Source: Streptomyces sp. KMM 9044 | GTDB taxonomy: Bacteria; Actinomycetota; Actinomycetes; Streptomycetales; Streptomycetaceae | Direction: 5' to 3' | Assembly: GCF_024701375.2 (NCBI RefSeq) | Contig: NZ_CP113910.1 | Location: forward strand, 4,898,001-4,962,000 | Length of the DNA stretch: 64,000 nt | Shown here: positions 15,584-26,070 of the stretch, in pieces | How positions within the stretch are numbered: the stretch's first letter is position 1 | Layout of the letters: each line of letters starts with the position of its first letter | Translations under genes and position numbers: made by a program | The notes under the pieces: generated by a model | The model's database searches: none | What the model saw: the letters and a program-made list of their open reading frames with translations, nothing else | What the model was told of the DNA's origin: nothing

Positions 15584-17728
15584 GTGACCTCCGTCACTGA
15601 CCAGGACCACACCGAGCACCCTGAGCGTCCCCAGTCCTCCTCCGAGAGGCCGGAGAGGCCGGAGAGGTGTGAGCGGCCCGAGAGGTCCGAGAGACCAGAG
15701 GGGTCCAAGAGGCCAGAGGGGCCAGAGGGGCCAGAGGGGCCAGAGGGGCCAGACCACCCCGAGGAGGGACGCGCGGAGGACGGGCGGGAGGAGAAGCAGC
15801 GCAGGCACGGGCAGCACCCGCACGGGGAGGACAAGTACGGGGACGACGTCTACGAGGACGACACGTACGAGGAGGACGAGGCGGACGAGGAGGACGACGG
15901 GGAGCCCGGGGCGGGACCGGCCGCGCAGGCCTCGTGGGCCGACGGGCTGATCGCGCGCCGGGTGAGTGAGACAGCCGGGTCCGGGACGAGGACCCGGATC
16001 CGGACCGGGGCAGGTACCGGGGCGGAGGGCAGAGCAGGTACCGGGGCGGAGGGCGGGGCCGGTTTCGGGTTCGGAGCCGAACCGTGCGCCCCCCCGGGGG
16101 CCCGCGCGCCCGCGCCACAGAGGGTGACCCCTCTGGTGTACGAGGCGCCCCTGGCGTCCCGGCTGGAGGCGTTGCGTGAGCTGGTGGGGTTGTCCCGGGC
16201 CCGGCTCGACAGCCGGACGCTGGCCGGGGCGGGCCGGGTCCTCGACGAGGCCGCCGCGCGGCGCGGGCTCTCCGGGCAGCACACCGTCGTCGCCATCGCG
16301 GGCGCGACCGGCAGCGGCAAGTCGCAGCTGTTCAACACGCTCGCCGGAGTCGTCATTTCGGAGACCGGTGTACGACGGCCGACCACCGCCGCGCCCATCG
16401 CGTGCAGTTGGAGTGACGGTGCTGCGGGCCTCATCGAACGGCTCGGCATCCCGCCCAGGTTGCGCCGGCGCCCGCTGCAGGCGACGGCGGACGCGGACGA
16501 GCGGCTGCGCGGACTCATCCTCGTCGACCTGCCGGACCACGACTCGGCGGCCGTGCAGCACCGCGAACAGGTCGACCGGGTGCTGGCCGTGGTTGACGCC
16601 GTCATCTGGGTCGTCGACCCGGAGAAGTACGCCGACGCGATGCTGCATGAGCGTTATCTGCGGCCCATGGCGGCCCACGCGGAGGTCATGTTCGTCGTCC
16701 TCAACCAGGTCGACCGGCTGCCCGGGGAGGCCGCCGAACAGGTCCTGGACGATCTGCGCCGCCTGCTCGACGAGGACGGCATCGCCCTGGGCGAGTACGG
16801 CGAACCCGGTACGACGGTCCTCGCGCTGTCCGCGCTCACCGGCGACGGGGTCGGCGAACTCCGCGAAGCGCTCGGCCGGTTCGTGGCCGAGCGGGGGGCG
16901 GCCGGCCGCCGTATCGCCGCGGACGTGGACATCGCCGCGGCCCGGCTGTGGCCCGTCTACGCCAACCGCCGCTGGGCCGGGCTCAGTGAGGAGGCACGGG
17001 AGGAGTTCACGGACCGGCTCGCGGACGCCGTGGGCGCCACCGCGGCGGGTGAGGCGGCGGAACGCGCATGGCTGCGCAACGCCAACCGCGCGTGCGGCAC
17101 CCCGTGGCTGCGGCTGTGGCGCTGGTACGAGGACCGGGGCGGGCTGCCCACCGGAAAGCTTCCGCAGCGGACGCAGCCCGACGAGGAGACCGCCGCCAGG
17201 CAGCGGGTGGAGCAGGCGGTGCGCACGGTGTCCGACCGGGCCTCGGACGGGCTGCCGGAGCCGTGGGCCCTGGCGGTGCGCGAGGCGGCCGTACGGGGCT
17301 CCCAGGGGCTGCCGGAGGCACTGGACGCCCTCGCCGCGCGCGCCGCGCTGCCGCCGGGGCGGCCACCGCGGCCCGGATGGTGGCCGGCGGCCGTGCTCGC
17401 CCAGGCGTCCATGACGATCATCCAGTTCATCGGCGGGCTGTGGCTGGTGGGCCAGATCATCGGGTTCATGTCGCCGAACCTGGGGGTTCCGGTGCTGCTG
17501 ATGGCGATCGGCATCGTCGGCGGTCCGATCGTCGAGTGGAGCTGCCGGATGGCGGCCCGCGGGCCGGCCCGGCGGCACGGGCTGGAGGCGGAGAGACGGC
17601 TGCGGGAGGCCGCCGCGGGGTGCGGCCGCGCCAGGGTCCTGGACCCGGTGGCCTCGGAGCTGCTGCGGTACCGGGAGGTACGGGAGGAGTACGGACGGGT
17701 GGCGGGGGCGGGCATCGGGGTGAGCTGA
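15584..17728 (+). CDS. dynB: Dynamin-like GTPase DynB, membrane-associated
   Basis: A 714-residue partner of DynA. Residues 1-120 are low complexity and highly charged, with a 9-bp DNA repeat giving PEGPEGPEGPEGP near residues 44-56 and acidic runs (DDVYEDDTYEEDEADEEDD). The GTPase domain has P-loop GATGSGKSQ near 246, GVRRPTTAAPIACSWSDG, LVDLPDHDS (G3) and LNQVDRL (G4). Two C-terminal hydrophobic segments (about 608-650: MTIIQFIGGLWLVGQIIGFM and VPVLLMAIGIVGGPIVEW) anchor it to the membrane. It starts 3 bp after dynA stops, so an operon is likely. Assignment to sporulation septation rests on family knowledge. Confidence 0.88.
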   Translation: MTSVTDQDHTEHPERPQSSSERPERPERCERPERSERPEGSKRPEGPEGPEGPEGPDHPEEGRAEDGREEKQRRHGQHPHGEDKYGDDVYEDDTYEEDEADEEDDGEPGAGPAAQASWADGLIARRVSETAGSGTRTRIRTGAGTGAEGRAGTGAEGGAGFGFGAEPCAPPGARAPAPQRVTPLVYEAPLASRLEALRELVGLSRARLDSRTLAGAGRVLDEAAARRGLSGQHTVVAIAGATGSGKSQLFNTLAGVVISETGVRRPTTAAPIACSWSDGAAGLIERLGIPPRLRRRPLQATADADERLRGLILVDLPDHDSAAVQHREQVDRVLAVVDAVIWVVDPEKYADAMLHERYLRPMAAHAEVMFVVLNQVDRLPGEAAEQVLDDLRRLLDEDGIALGEYGEPGTTVLALSALTGDGVGELREALGRFVAERGAAGRRIAADVDIAAARLWPVYANRRWAGLSEEAREEFTDRLADAVGATAAGEAAERAWLRNANRACGTPWLRLWRWYEDRGGLPTGKLPQRTQPDEETAARQRVEQAVRTVSDRASDGLPEPWALAVREAAVRGSQGLPEALDALAARAALPPGRPPRPGWWPAAVLAQASMTIIQFIGGLWLVGQIIGFMSPNLGVPVLLMAIGIVGGPIVEWSCRMAARGPARRHGLEAERRLREAAAGCGRARVLDPVASELLRYREVREEYGRVAGAGIGVS

Positions 17729-17937
17729 GGCGTACGGGCGGCCACTTCCGCAGGGCATGAAGAACCTGCTGGGCCACTCGTACGGGTGGCGGAGTTGTCC
17801 ACAGTCCGGCGGTGGTCCACAGGCTTCGGCGGGCCCGGCCCGACGGCGGCAGTCTGAGGCCCAGCCGTACGGGGCGGGCCCGTACGCGTATCCGTCCGGC
17901 GGCCGGTGGCGGTGTCCGGGTGGGGGAGGCAGGCACG

Positions 17938-18498
17938 ATGAACGAGACGATGATCTGCGCGGTGGGCAACGTGGCGACGCAGCCGGTGTTCCGGGAGACG
18001 GCGTCCGGACCGGTGGCGAGGTTCCGGCTGGCGGTCACGTCGCGGTACTGGAACCGGGACAAGGCCATGTGGGCGGACGGACACACCAACTTCTTCACGG
18101 TGTGGGCCAACCGCCGGCTCGCCACCAACACCACTGCCTCGCTGTCGGTGGGCGAACCCGTGATCGTGCAGGGGCGGCTGAAGGTGCGCACGGAGACACG
18201 CGAGGGTCAGCAGGGCCGTACCTCGGCGGACATCGACGCGGTCGCGATCGGCCACGACCTGGCCCGGGGCACGGCGGCCTTCCGCCGCGCGGGCCGCTCG
18301 GACCGGCAACAGGCCTCCCCGGACCGGCCGGAGCCCACGTGGGAGACCAGGCCACCGGACGAGCCGGGTGAGGCAGCCGAAGCAGCCGAGGAGGTTGAGG
18401 AGGTTGAGGCAGCCGAACGGGCGGAAGCAGCAGGTGTGTCCGACGCGTCCGGGCCGGTCGTCGCCCAGCAGGCTCCGGAACCAGCCATGGTGACGTGA
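17938..18498 (+). CDS. ssbB: Single-stranded DNA-binding protein, SsbB type
   Basis: A 186-residue protein with an N-terminal OB fold (MNETMICAVGNVATQPVFRE, FRLAVTSRYWNRDKAMWADG, TNFFTVWANRRLATN, GEPVIVQGRLKVRTE). The C-terminal third is Ala/Glu-rich and ends APEPAMVT, so the acidic DDDIPF-like tip of main SSBs is missing. This fits the second Streptomyces SSB (SsbB), which acts in chromosome segregation during sporulation. GGGGGAGG lies 8-15 bp before the ATG. It follows dynB by 209 bp on the same strand, as in S. coelicolor (from memory). Confidence 0.9.
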   Translation: MNETMICAVGNVATQPVFRETASGPVARFRLAVTSRYWNRDKAMWADGHTNFFTVWANRRLATNTTASLSVGEPVIVQGRLKVRTETREGQQGRTSADIDAVAIGHDLARGTAAFRRAGRSDRQQASPDRPEPTWETRPPDEPGEAAEAAEEVEEVEAAERAEAAGVSDASGPVVAQQAPEPAMVT

Positions 18499-18778
18499 TG
18501 TCACCGATCGGCCCTCGACATCGGAGCTGGCCGAAGTGCGGCCTATTGGCCCATCCATGCTGAATGATCCCGAGTTGGTTTGTTGACAGATCCTGTTCGT
18601 ACACGCCTCGGCGATAACGATTCCACGTCGGATCAGGCCTCCGACCTGATCACCGGCAGGCGCGGTTCGTGGCGTACTTAGGATGCCGGGCATGGCTCCC
18701 GGGGTTCTCGGGGCCGGTGATTCTGCTGGTGGGACCCGTTCCCCTCACGTCAACGGGTTCCGCTCGGAAGGGAAATCG

Positions 18779-20203
18779 GTGTTTGCTGCGTCCTCTGGGT
18801 TCTCGGCGTTGTCCGCACGCGGGTTCGGGCCGGTGAGACGTCTCACCGCCGGGACGCTGGTGGCCGGATTCGCCGCCGCCGGTGTACTGGCCGGCGCCGG
18901 GACGGCGGCCGCCGGCGACGGGACGACGCGGGGTGAGGGCGGGGCTGCCGCGACCGTGGACGGCCTGAAGACGTACGGCGAGGCCGTGATCCGCAGCGCC
19001 GCCGGGAACCAGCAGGTGTCGGCGGGGCTGTTCGAGATGTCCGTCGAGGGCGGCGGCATGCTGCAGACGTACTGCGTCGACATCCACACTCCCACGCAGA
19101 CGGACGCCGAGTACGACGAGACCGCCTGGAGCGGCACCTCGCTGGGCGCCAACGAGGACGCCGGCAGGATCCACTGGATCCTGCGGAACTCCTACCCCCA
19201 GGTGAACGACCTCGCGGCGCTCGCCGACCGGGCGGGCGTCCGGGGCGAGCTGACCGAACAGGACGCGGCGGCCGGTACGCAGGTGGCGATCTGGCGCTAC
19301 TCCGACGACGTGGACGTGGACGCCGTCGACCCGCAGGCGGAGCAGCTCGCGGACTACCTGGAGAAGAACGCGCGGAACCAGCCGGAGCCGAAGGCGTCAC
19401 TGACCCTGGACCCGCCGGCCGTCTCCGGACGCCCCGGAGGGCTGCTCGGCCCGGTGACGGTACGTACGGACGCGGGCAGCGTGACGGTGTCGCCGCCGGC
19501 GGACGCCACCACGAGCGGGATCCGGATCCTGGACGCGGACGGCCTGCCGGTCACCACCGCGGTGGACGGCACCAGGGTGTTCTTCGAGATACCCGAGGAC
19601 GCGCAGGCGGATACGGTCCAGCTGACCGCGCAGGCCTCGACCACGGTGCCGGTCGGCCGGGCGTTCGCCTCCGGGAGCCGCAGCCAGACGCAGATCCTGG
19701 CCGGCTCCAGCACCTCGACGGTCTCCGCGACGGCGAGCGCGACCTGGGCGGAGCAGGGCGCGATACCGGCGATGTCCGCCCGGAAGAACTGCGCCGAGGG
19801 CGGCGTCGATGTCATCACCGCCAACCAGGACGACGAGCCCTTCACCTTCGAACTCGCCGGGCGCGAGTACACCGTGGAGCCGGGCGGGACCCGCACGGTG
19901 ACGGTCCCGGTGGCCGAGGACCGGACGTACGACTTCGCGGTCCAGGGCGCGGACGGCTTCGAGAAGCGGTTCACCGGCATGCTCGACTGCCGGACCAAGG
20001 CCGCCGGGACCGGCGGCGACGTCCACACCCTCAACGGCCCCACCCCCACCCCCGTGGTGGTCGGCCCCGGCGACGTCAACCTCGCCGAAACCGGCACCAC
20101 CGGCGCGGCCCCCTGGATCGTCGGCACCGCCATCACCCTGGTCGTCCTCGGCGGAACAGCGTTGGTCGTCGCCCGCCAGCGCGATACGGGACGTGGCAAC
20201 TGA
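18779..20203 (+). CDS. Sortase-anchored surface protein with thioester (TQXA) domain
   Basis: A 474-residue exported protein. A signal peptide (RRLTAGTLVAGFAAAGVLAG, cleavage near GTAAAGDG) leads to a TQXA/thioester domain: Cys99 in LQTYCVDIHTP and Gln168 in AAGTQVAIWRYSDD can form an internal Cys-Gln thioester, as in adhesins that bind covalently to surfaces. An Ig-like region follows. The C-terminus has LAETG (about 435-439), a hydrophobic helix (APWIVGTAITLVVLGGTALV) and a basic tail, the substrate pattern of class E sortases. GTG at 18779 with GGAAGGGAAA upstream is preferred to the ATG at 18683, which would bury the signal peptide. Confidence 0.85.
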   Translation: MFAASSGFSALSARGFGPVRRLTAGTLVAGFAAAGVLAGAGTAAAGDGTTRGEGGAAATVDGLKTYGEAVIRSAAGNQQVSAGLFEMSVEGGGMLQTYCVDIHTPTQTDAEYDETAWSGTSLGANEDAGRIHWILRNSYPQVNDLAALADRAGVRGELTEQDAAAGTQVAIWRYSDDVDVDAVDPQAEQLADYLEKNARNQPEPKASLTLDPPAVSGRPGGLLGPVTVRTDAGSVTVSPPADATTSGIRILDADGLPVTTAVDGTRVFFEIPEDAQADTVQLTAQASTTVPVGRAFASGSRSQTQILAGSSTSTVSATASATWAEQGAIPAMSARKNCAEGGVDVITANQDDEPFTFELAGREYTVEPGGTRTVTVPVAEDRTYDFAVQGADGFEKRFTGMLDCRTKAAGTGGDVHTLNGPTPTPVVVGPGDVNLAETGTTGAAPWIVGTAITLVVLGGTALVVARQRDTGRGN

Positions 20204-20680
20204 CGCGCCCGTCGGGCGGCCATCCCTGGATGGCAGGATCCGGACGAGCGGAGGGGAAGACCACGTAAAGGATCGCCGCTGTCGCCCCCGGCAGGGCCGG
20301 CGCACCGCCGACCACGTCGCGTGGCCTGCTCGTTCGACCGCGGGCCGATGCCCGGTGCTCGGCACCGGCCCGCACCGGCCCGGCGAGGGCCAGGGGTGAC
20401 GCGAGGAAGCAGACGACCGTCCAGACCGGGCAACCGTCCGGAGCGGGCAGCAGAACCAGCACGCGACAAACGTCCCGCCGAACGGGACCGCGAGCGCCGG
20501 CAGCGATGCGACGGCGACCGGGATGGCTTGCCGGTTCGGCGGGTGCGGTGGTTGACGACGTCGGTGCGGTTGTCGCACAGGCCTGAGGTTCGGGAATCCG
20601 GGCGGCTTCCAGTGGCGTTCGGTCAGCAGCCGCTTCTACGGACCCGCCCCGTCCGGGAGACCTCTCGCAGGTCAGAGCCA
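20204..20680. other. Region without a convincing gene
   Basis: 477 bp of GC-rich sequence between the surface protein and the dehalogenase remnant. Overlapping open frames on both strands have no recognisable domain and no ribosome binding site. It may include the lost 5' end of the dehalogenase gene. Confidence 0.4.
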
Positions 20681-21357
20681 GAGATCGACGCCCTCGTGTT
20701 CGACGGGCTCGGCACGCTCGTCGACGAACCCGCCGGTCTCCGTACCGGTATTCGTGAACTCGCCCCTCGCTCGACGATTCCGGGGTCGAGCAGTTTTTGT
20801 CGCTGTGGCAGCAGCACGTCGACCGCGCACAACGCCGCGTTCTCGACGGCGCCCGGCCCTATCTCACCAGCGACGCCCTCGATCTGGAAGCCGCCCGGCT
20901 CGTCACCCGCGCCGCCGGTGTCGACGACCCGGCCGCCGCAGCGGCGCTGGCCCTGTCAGTTCGCAGGCTTCCGCCGTGGCCCGACACCGTGACAGGACTC
21001 GCCCGGTTTGCCGAACGGTTCCCACTGACCGGACTCCCCCACGCGAGCCGGACGACGCTGCTGGGACTCAACGCCCACGCCGGACTGCGCTGGCACCAGG
21101 CCCTGTCCGCCGAGGACGCCCGGACCTACAAGCCGGACCCGGCGGTCTACCAGCTGGCCGTCACCGTCTCCGGACGACCGCCGGAGCGGCTCCTGATGGT
21201 CGCCGCCCATGCCTGGGACCTGCGCGGAGCACAGAGCCTCGGTCCGCGCACCGCCTACGTCGCCCGCCCGGTCAGTCACCCGCCCACCTCCTCGGACCGG
21301 TTCGACCTGTACGCCGACGATCTTTCCGGCCTGGCCGACCGACTCGACCATGCCTAG
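20681..21357 (+). pseudogene. Haloacid dehalogenase-like hydrolase, frameshifted
   Basis: The 5' frame reads EIDALVFDGLGTLVDEPAGL, HAD motif I with the nucleophilic Asp in FDGLGT. After RELAPR the frame is lost, and from about 20777 a second frame continues DDSGVEQFLSLWQQHVDRAQ through SRTTLLGLNAHAGLRWHQAL (motif II region), EDARTYKPDPAVYQLA (motif III Lys) and MVAAHAWDLRGAQSLG (motif IV). The halves together form a complete type II L-2-haloacid dehalogenase-like protein of normal size. One base is lost near 20776, and no start codon is seen in front of motif I. Decayed gene or sequencing error. Confidence 0.8.
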
Positions 21358-21685
21358 GGGGTGCCCGGCGTGTCATCGGCGAAGGCGGAGGCGGACTGTC
21401 GCCGCCGAGGCGGTCCGGCCGGGTGCGCGGGTGGCGTCCGCCCCCACCGGCGGGACCCAAAGGGGACGCCGGGCCGGCCCCGGGCCCAGGTCGCAGTGCC
21501 CGGCCGCCCTGCCGGAGCGCGGGATTCGGCGGTGACGACCGACCGTGACCGTCGGGCTGCCTCCGCGACCGACGAAGCCCCAGCTCAGAGGCTCCGGGCG
21601 GAACGCGTTTCCTCCAAGGGGTGGCGGTGCGGCAAGATGGGGTGTATCTGCCCACTGCCAGTTTCAAGCTGCCGGACGGTTTCTC
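21358..21685. other. Upstream region of ettA
   Basis: 328 bp with no supported gene. It should contain the ettA promoter. An in-frame extension of ettA to 21545 has no homology character. Confidence 0.4.
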
Positions 21686-23350
<1,665 letters not shown>

Positions 23351-23354
23351 TCCC

Positions 23355-23801
23355 TTGCGGCACATCTACCACTGCCCGCTGCGCTGGGCGGACATGGACG
23401 CGTACGGCCACGTCAACAACGTGGTCTTCCTCCGGTATCTGGAGGAGGCCCGTATCGACTTCCTGTTCCGCCCGGACAAGGACTTCCAGCAGGGGTCCGT
23501 GGTGGCGCGCCACGAGATCGACTACAAGCGGCAGCTCGTCCACCGGCGCGCACCCGTGGACATCGAGCTGTGGGTCACGGAGATGCGGGCCGCGTCCTTC
23601 ACCCTCACCTACGAGGTGAAGGACGGCGACCAGGTCTACGTCCGCGCGTCCACGGTGATCGTGCCGTTCGACTTCGAGGCGCAGCGTCCGCGCCGCATCA
23701 CCCAGGAGGAGCGGGAGTTCCTCCAGGAGTACACGGACGACGGCGGCAGCGAGGGCGACGCCGCCGCCGGCACCGAACAGGACGAGGCCGTCGCGGCATG
23801 A
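23355..23801 (+). CDS. Hot-dog fold acyl-CoA thioesterase
   Basis: A 148-residue 4-hydroxybenzoyl-CoA thioesterase/YbgC-like protein. The catalytic motif region is RWADMDAYGHVNNVVFLRYL with the Asp of DxxGHVNN, followed by VARHEIDYKRQL and a hot-dog beta pattern (VYVRASTVIVPFDFEAQRPR). It hydrolyses acyl-CoA thioesters in the cytoplasm; the natural substrate is unknown. An acidic tail (SEGDAAAGTEQDEAVAA) is extra. It starts with TTG 4 bp after ettA and overlaps the next gene by 4 bp (ATGA), so ettA, this gene and the next form one operon. Confidence 0.9.
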   Translation: MRHIYHCPLRWADMDAYGHVNNVVFLRYLEEARIDFLFRPDKDFQQGSVVARHEIDYKRQLVHRRAPVDIELWVTEMRAASFTLTYEVKDGDQVYVRASTVIVPFDFEAQRPRRITQEEREFLQEYTDDGGSEGDAAAGTEQDEAVAA

Positions 23802-24508
23802 CGGCGCTCCACCTCGCCGACGAGAGGGAGGCGGCGGACCTCGCGGCCTTCCTCTCCCGGCTGCTCCACTACGACCGTGGGGCCGCGGTGCGCCTGCAGG
23901 CGTCGGGCACCGCCCTCGCGGTGTTCGGCCGGCCGCCCTCCTTCGAGGTGCTGGCCATCCGCGCGGTACGTCTGGCCAAGCCGTACGAGGACGGTCTCGA
24001 GGTCACCCTGGACGTGACCGTGTCCGCCGGTGAGCTGCTGGAATCGGTGGACGAGACCGCTGCCACCGCCGCCGTTCCGGGCGCGGTGACCGGGCCGCCG
24101 TGGGCCGGGGTGCTGCCCCCGCGCAAGGGCTGGCAGGCGGCCGAACCGGGGCTGCCCGCACCGGACGCCCTGCGGGCGCTCGTCGCCGCAGCGGTCGCCG
24201 AGTTCAGGGCGCGCACGGGAGAGCTGACGCCCGAGTCGCGTACCCGGGCCGAACTCGACCGGATCGGGCGGGAGATCTGGTCCCGCACGGTCGCCCGGAC
24301 CGACCTCCCGGTGCGGGCCGTGCACGCGGCCCAGTCGCTGGGATTCCTGCGGGCGGCGGCAGCGGGCCCGTTTGCCGGTACGGCCGGCGATTCCGGCGAG
24401 CCGGTGCTGCTCGCCTCGGGGTCCTGGCTCCGGCTGCGGACCCCGTACGGGTCCATCGCCCTGCGGCGGGCGGGATCGGGCGGGGCGCTGGGGCTCAGCG
24501 TGCGCTGA
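23798..24508 (+). CDS. Conserved actinobacterial protein of unknown function
   Basis: A 236-residue cytoplasmic protein without signal or membrane segment. Visible features are an N-terminal helical region (HLADEREAADLAAFLSRLLH), FGRPPSFEVLAIRAVRLA, a middle GPPWAGVLPPRKGW segment and a C-terminal GFLRAAAAGPFAGTAG / LASGSWLRLRTPYGSIALR. No catalytic motif recognised. The ATGA overlap with the thioesterase gene argues for translational coupling and a linked function. Confidence 0.75.
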   Translation: MTALHLADEREAADLAAFLSRLLHYDRGAAVRLQASGTALAVFGRPPSFEVLAIRAVRLAKPYEDGLEVTLDVTVSAGELLESVDETAATAAVPGAVTGPPWAGVLPPRKGWQAAEPGLPAPDALRALVAAAVAEFRARTGELTPESRTRAELDRIGREIWSRTVARTDLPVRAVHAAQSLGFLRAAAAGPFAGTAGDSGEPVLLASGSWLRLRTPYGSIALRRAGSGGALGLSVR

Positions 24509-24540
24509 ACCCCGAGGGTGCCCGAGCCCCGGAGGGCGGC

Positions 24541-24945
24541 TCAGCCCGGGGAGTTGATCATCGAGGCCGCCGCGTACGTCAGGTACTTCCACAGCGTCTC
24601 GTCGTGCTCCTCGGACAGGCCCAGTTCGTCGAGGGCGTCGCGCATGTGCTTCAGCCAGGCGTCGTGCGCGGCCCGGTCGACCTTGAACGGCACGTGCCGC
24701 ATCCGCAGCCGGGGATGACCCCGGTCCTGGCTGTACGTGGTCGGACCGCCCCAGTACTGGATCAGGAACAACGTGAACCGCTCCTCGGCCGGGCCGAGGT
24801 CCTCCTCCGGGTACATGGGACGCAGCAACGGGTCCTCGGCCACGCCCTCGTAGAAACGGTGGACGAGCCGACGGAAGGTCTCCTCCCCGCCGACCTGCTC
24901 GTAGAACGTCTGCTCCGGAAGCGTGCCGCGCCGAATCTCTGTCAC
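24541..24945 (-). CDS. glbO: Group II truncated haemoglobin
   Basis: A 134-residue 2-on-2 globin. B10 Tyr32 (HRFYEGV), the group II loop with PMYPEEDLGPAEERFTLFL, IQYWGGPTTYS, the proximal His84 in RMRHVPF and G8 Trp97 (AWLKHM) are the diagnostic residues of the GlbO class. Members bind O2 and NO and are thought to act in oxygen or NO chemistry near the membrane. The gene converges on the operon ending at 24508 and is divergent from the methyltransferase at 25053. Confidence 0.95.
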   Translation of the reverse strand: MTEIRRGTLPEQTFYEQVGGEETFRRLVHRFYEGVAEDPLLRPMYPEEDLGPAEERFTLFLIQYWGGPTTYSQDRGHPRLRMRHVPFKVDRAAHDAWLKHMRDALDELGLSEEHDETLWKYLTYAAASMINSPG

Positions 24946-25040
24946 CCCTCCATCGTCTCAGACAGGGCGGCATAGGCCTCAAGGCCTAGGTCCCGCCTTC
25001 CGGCCCCCGGCTCTCCCGCCCGCCCCCGGGCCGGTGCTCG

Positions 25041-25046
25041 TACTGT
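25041..25046 (+). promoter_or_regulatory. -10 element for a leaderless transcript
   Basis: TACTGT fits the actinobacterial -10 consensus TANNNT and ends 6 bp before the ATG at 25053, which would make the A of the start codon the transcription start. GGAGG lies only 2 bp before the ATG, too close to work as a ribosome binding site. Confidence 0.4.
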
Positions 25047-25052
25047 GGAGGT

Positions 25053-26048
25053 ATGGGCGGGCACGCTGCTCAGCAGGATCCCGACGACCTCGCCGGTGCG
25101 GCGCGGGCGGCGCTGGTGCGTGAGATCGGCGCGGGTGGCGCGTTCGACGCCGACCCGGTGTGGCGGGAGGCGTTCGCGGCCGTCCCGCGCCATCTGTTCG
25201 TGCCGTCCTACTACGTGGGCGTCGTCGGGGGCTACGAGCGGCGGTGGGGCGGGAGCGCCGACCCCCGGGCGCGCGAGGCCTGGCTGCGTGGCGTGTACGA
25301 GGACGTCCCGCTGGCCATCCGGATGCGTGACGGAGAACTGCTCTCCTCCAGCAGTCAGCCGTCCCTCATGGCGGTGATGCTCGTCGAACTGGGCGTCCGC
25401 GACGGCGACCGGGTCCTGGAGATCGGCACCGGCAGCGGCTACAACGCCGCCCTGCTCGCGCACCGGCTCGGGGACGACGACCTGGTCACCACCGTCGACC
25501 TCGACCCGGAGATCGCCGAGTCGGCCCGCCGGCACCTGGACGCCGCCGGTCACCACCCGGTGGTCGTCACCGGCGACGGCGCCCACGGGGTGCCCGCACG
25601 TGCCCCCTACGACCGGATCATCGTGACCTGCGCGCTGCCGTCCGTGCCCGGAACCTGGCTCCCCCAGTGCCGGCCCGGCGCCCGTGTGCTCGCCCCGTTC
25701 GCCACCGGCCTGGTCGCCCTCACCGTGCACGGTCCGACGCACGCCGAGGGCCGGTTCCTGCGCACGCCCGCCTACTTCGTGCCGCTGCGCGGCGCGAACC
25801 GGTCGCGGGGGGTGCCGGCCGGTGCGAGCGACCTGGCCGACGTGCCGCGCCGGGCCAGGGAGCACGACCGGTTCCGGTTCCTGCTGACCCTGACCGCGGG
25901 CAGCGTCGGGGCCCGGGAGGCGTACGACGTGTGGCGGCACGAGGGGAGGCCGCAGCGTGAACGCTACGGACTCACGGTCGGCGAGAAGCACTGCTGGGCA
26001 TGGCTGGACGACCCAGGAGGGCCGCACCGCTGGGTGCTGCCCTCCTGA
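25053..26048 (+). CDS. PCMT-like SAM-dependent methyltransferase
   Basis: A 331-residue protein related to protein-L-isoaspartate O-methyltransferase. The N-terminal substrate part has FAAVPRHLFVPSYY and a loop before the core (LLSSSSQPSLMAVMLVEL, corresponding to the PCMT TISQP motif). The SAM site is RVLEIGTGSGYNAALLAHRL, followed by VTTVDLDPEIAESARRHL and YDRIIVTCALPSVPGTWL. A C-terminal extension of about 100 residues (YFVPLRGANRSRGVP to HCWAWLDDPGGPHRW) is absent from housekeeping PCMTs. Actinobacterial members of this kind often modify precursor peptides or repair proteins. No precursor gene is visible here, so the substrate is open. Confidence 0.88.
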   Translation: MGGHAAQQDPDDLAGAARAALVREIGAGGAFDADPVWREAFAAVPRHLFVPSYYVGVVGGYERRWGGSADPRAREAWLRGVYEDVPLAIRMRDGELLSSSSQPSLMAVMLVELGVRDGDRVLEIGTGSGYNAALLAHRLGDDDLVTTVDLDPEIAESARRHLDAAGHHPVVVTGDGAHGVPARAPYDRIIVTCALPSVPGTWLPQCRPGARVLAPFATGLVALTVHGPTHAEGRFLRTPAYFVPLRGANRSRGVPAGASDLADVPRRAREHDRFRFLLTLTAGSVGAREAYDVWRHEGRPQRERYGLTVGEKHCWAWLDDPGGPHRWVLPS

Positions 26049-26070
26049 TACGCGCGTACGTGCCGTCCGC

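Noticed and set aside
14213..17758. 1181-codon open frame on the minus strand
   Set aside because: It is antisense to dynA and dynB, made of Arg/Pro/Gly-rich residues without domains, and arises from GC-rich third positions of the real genes.
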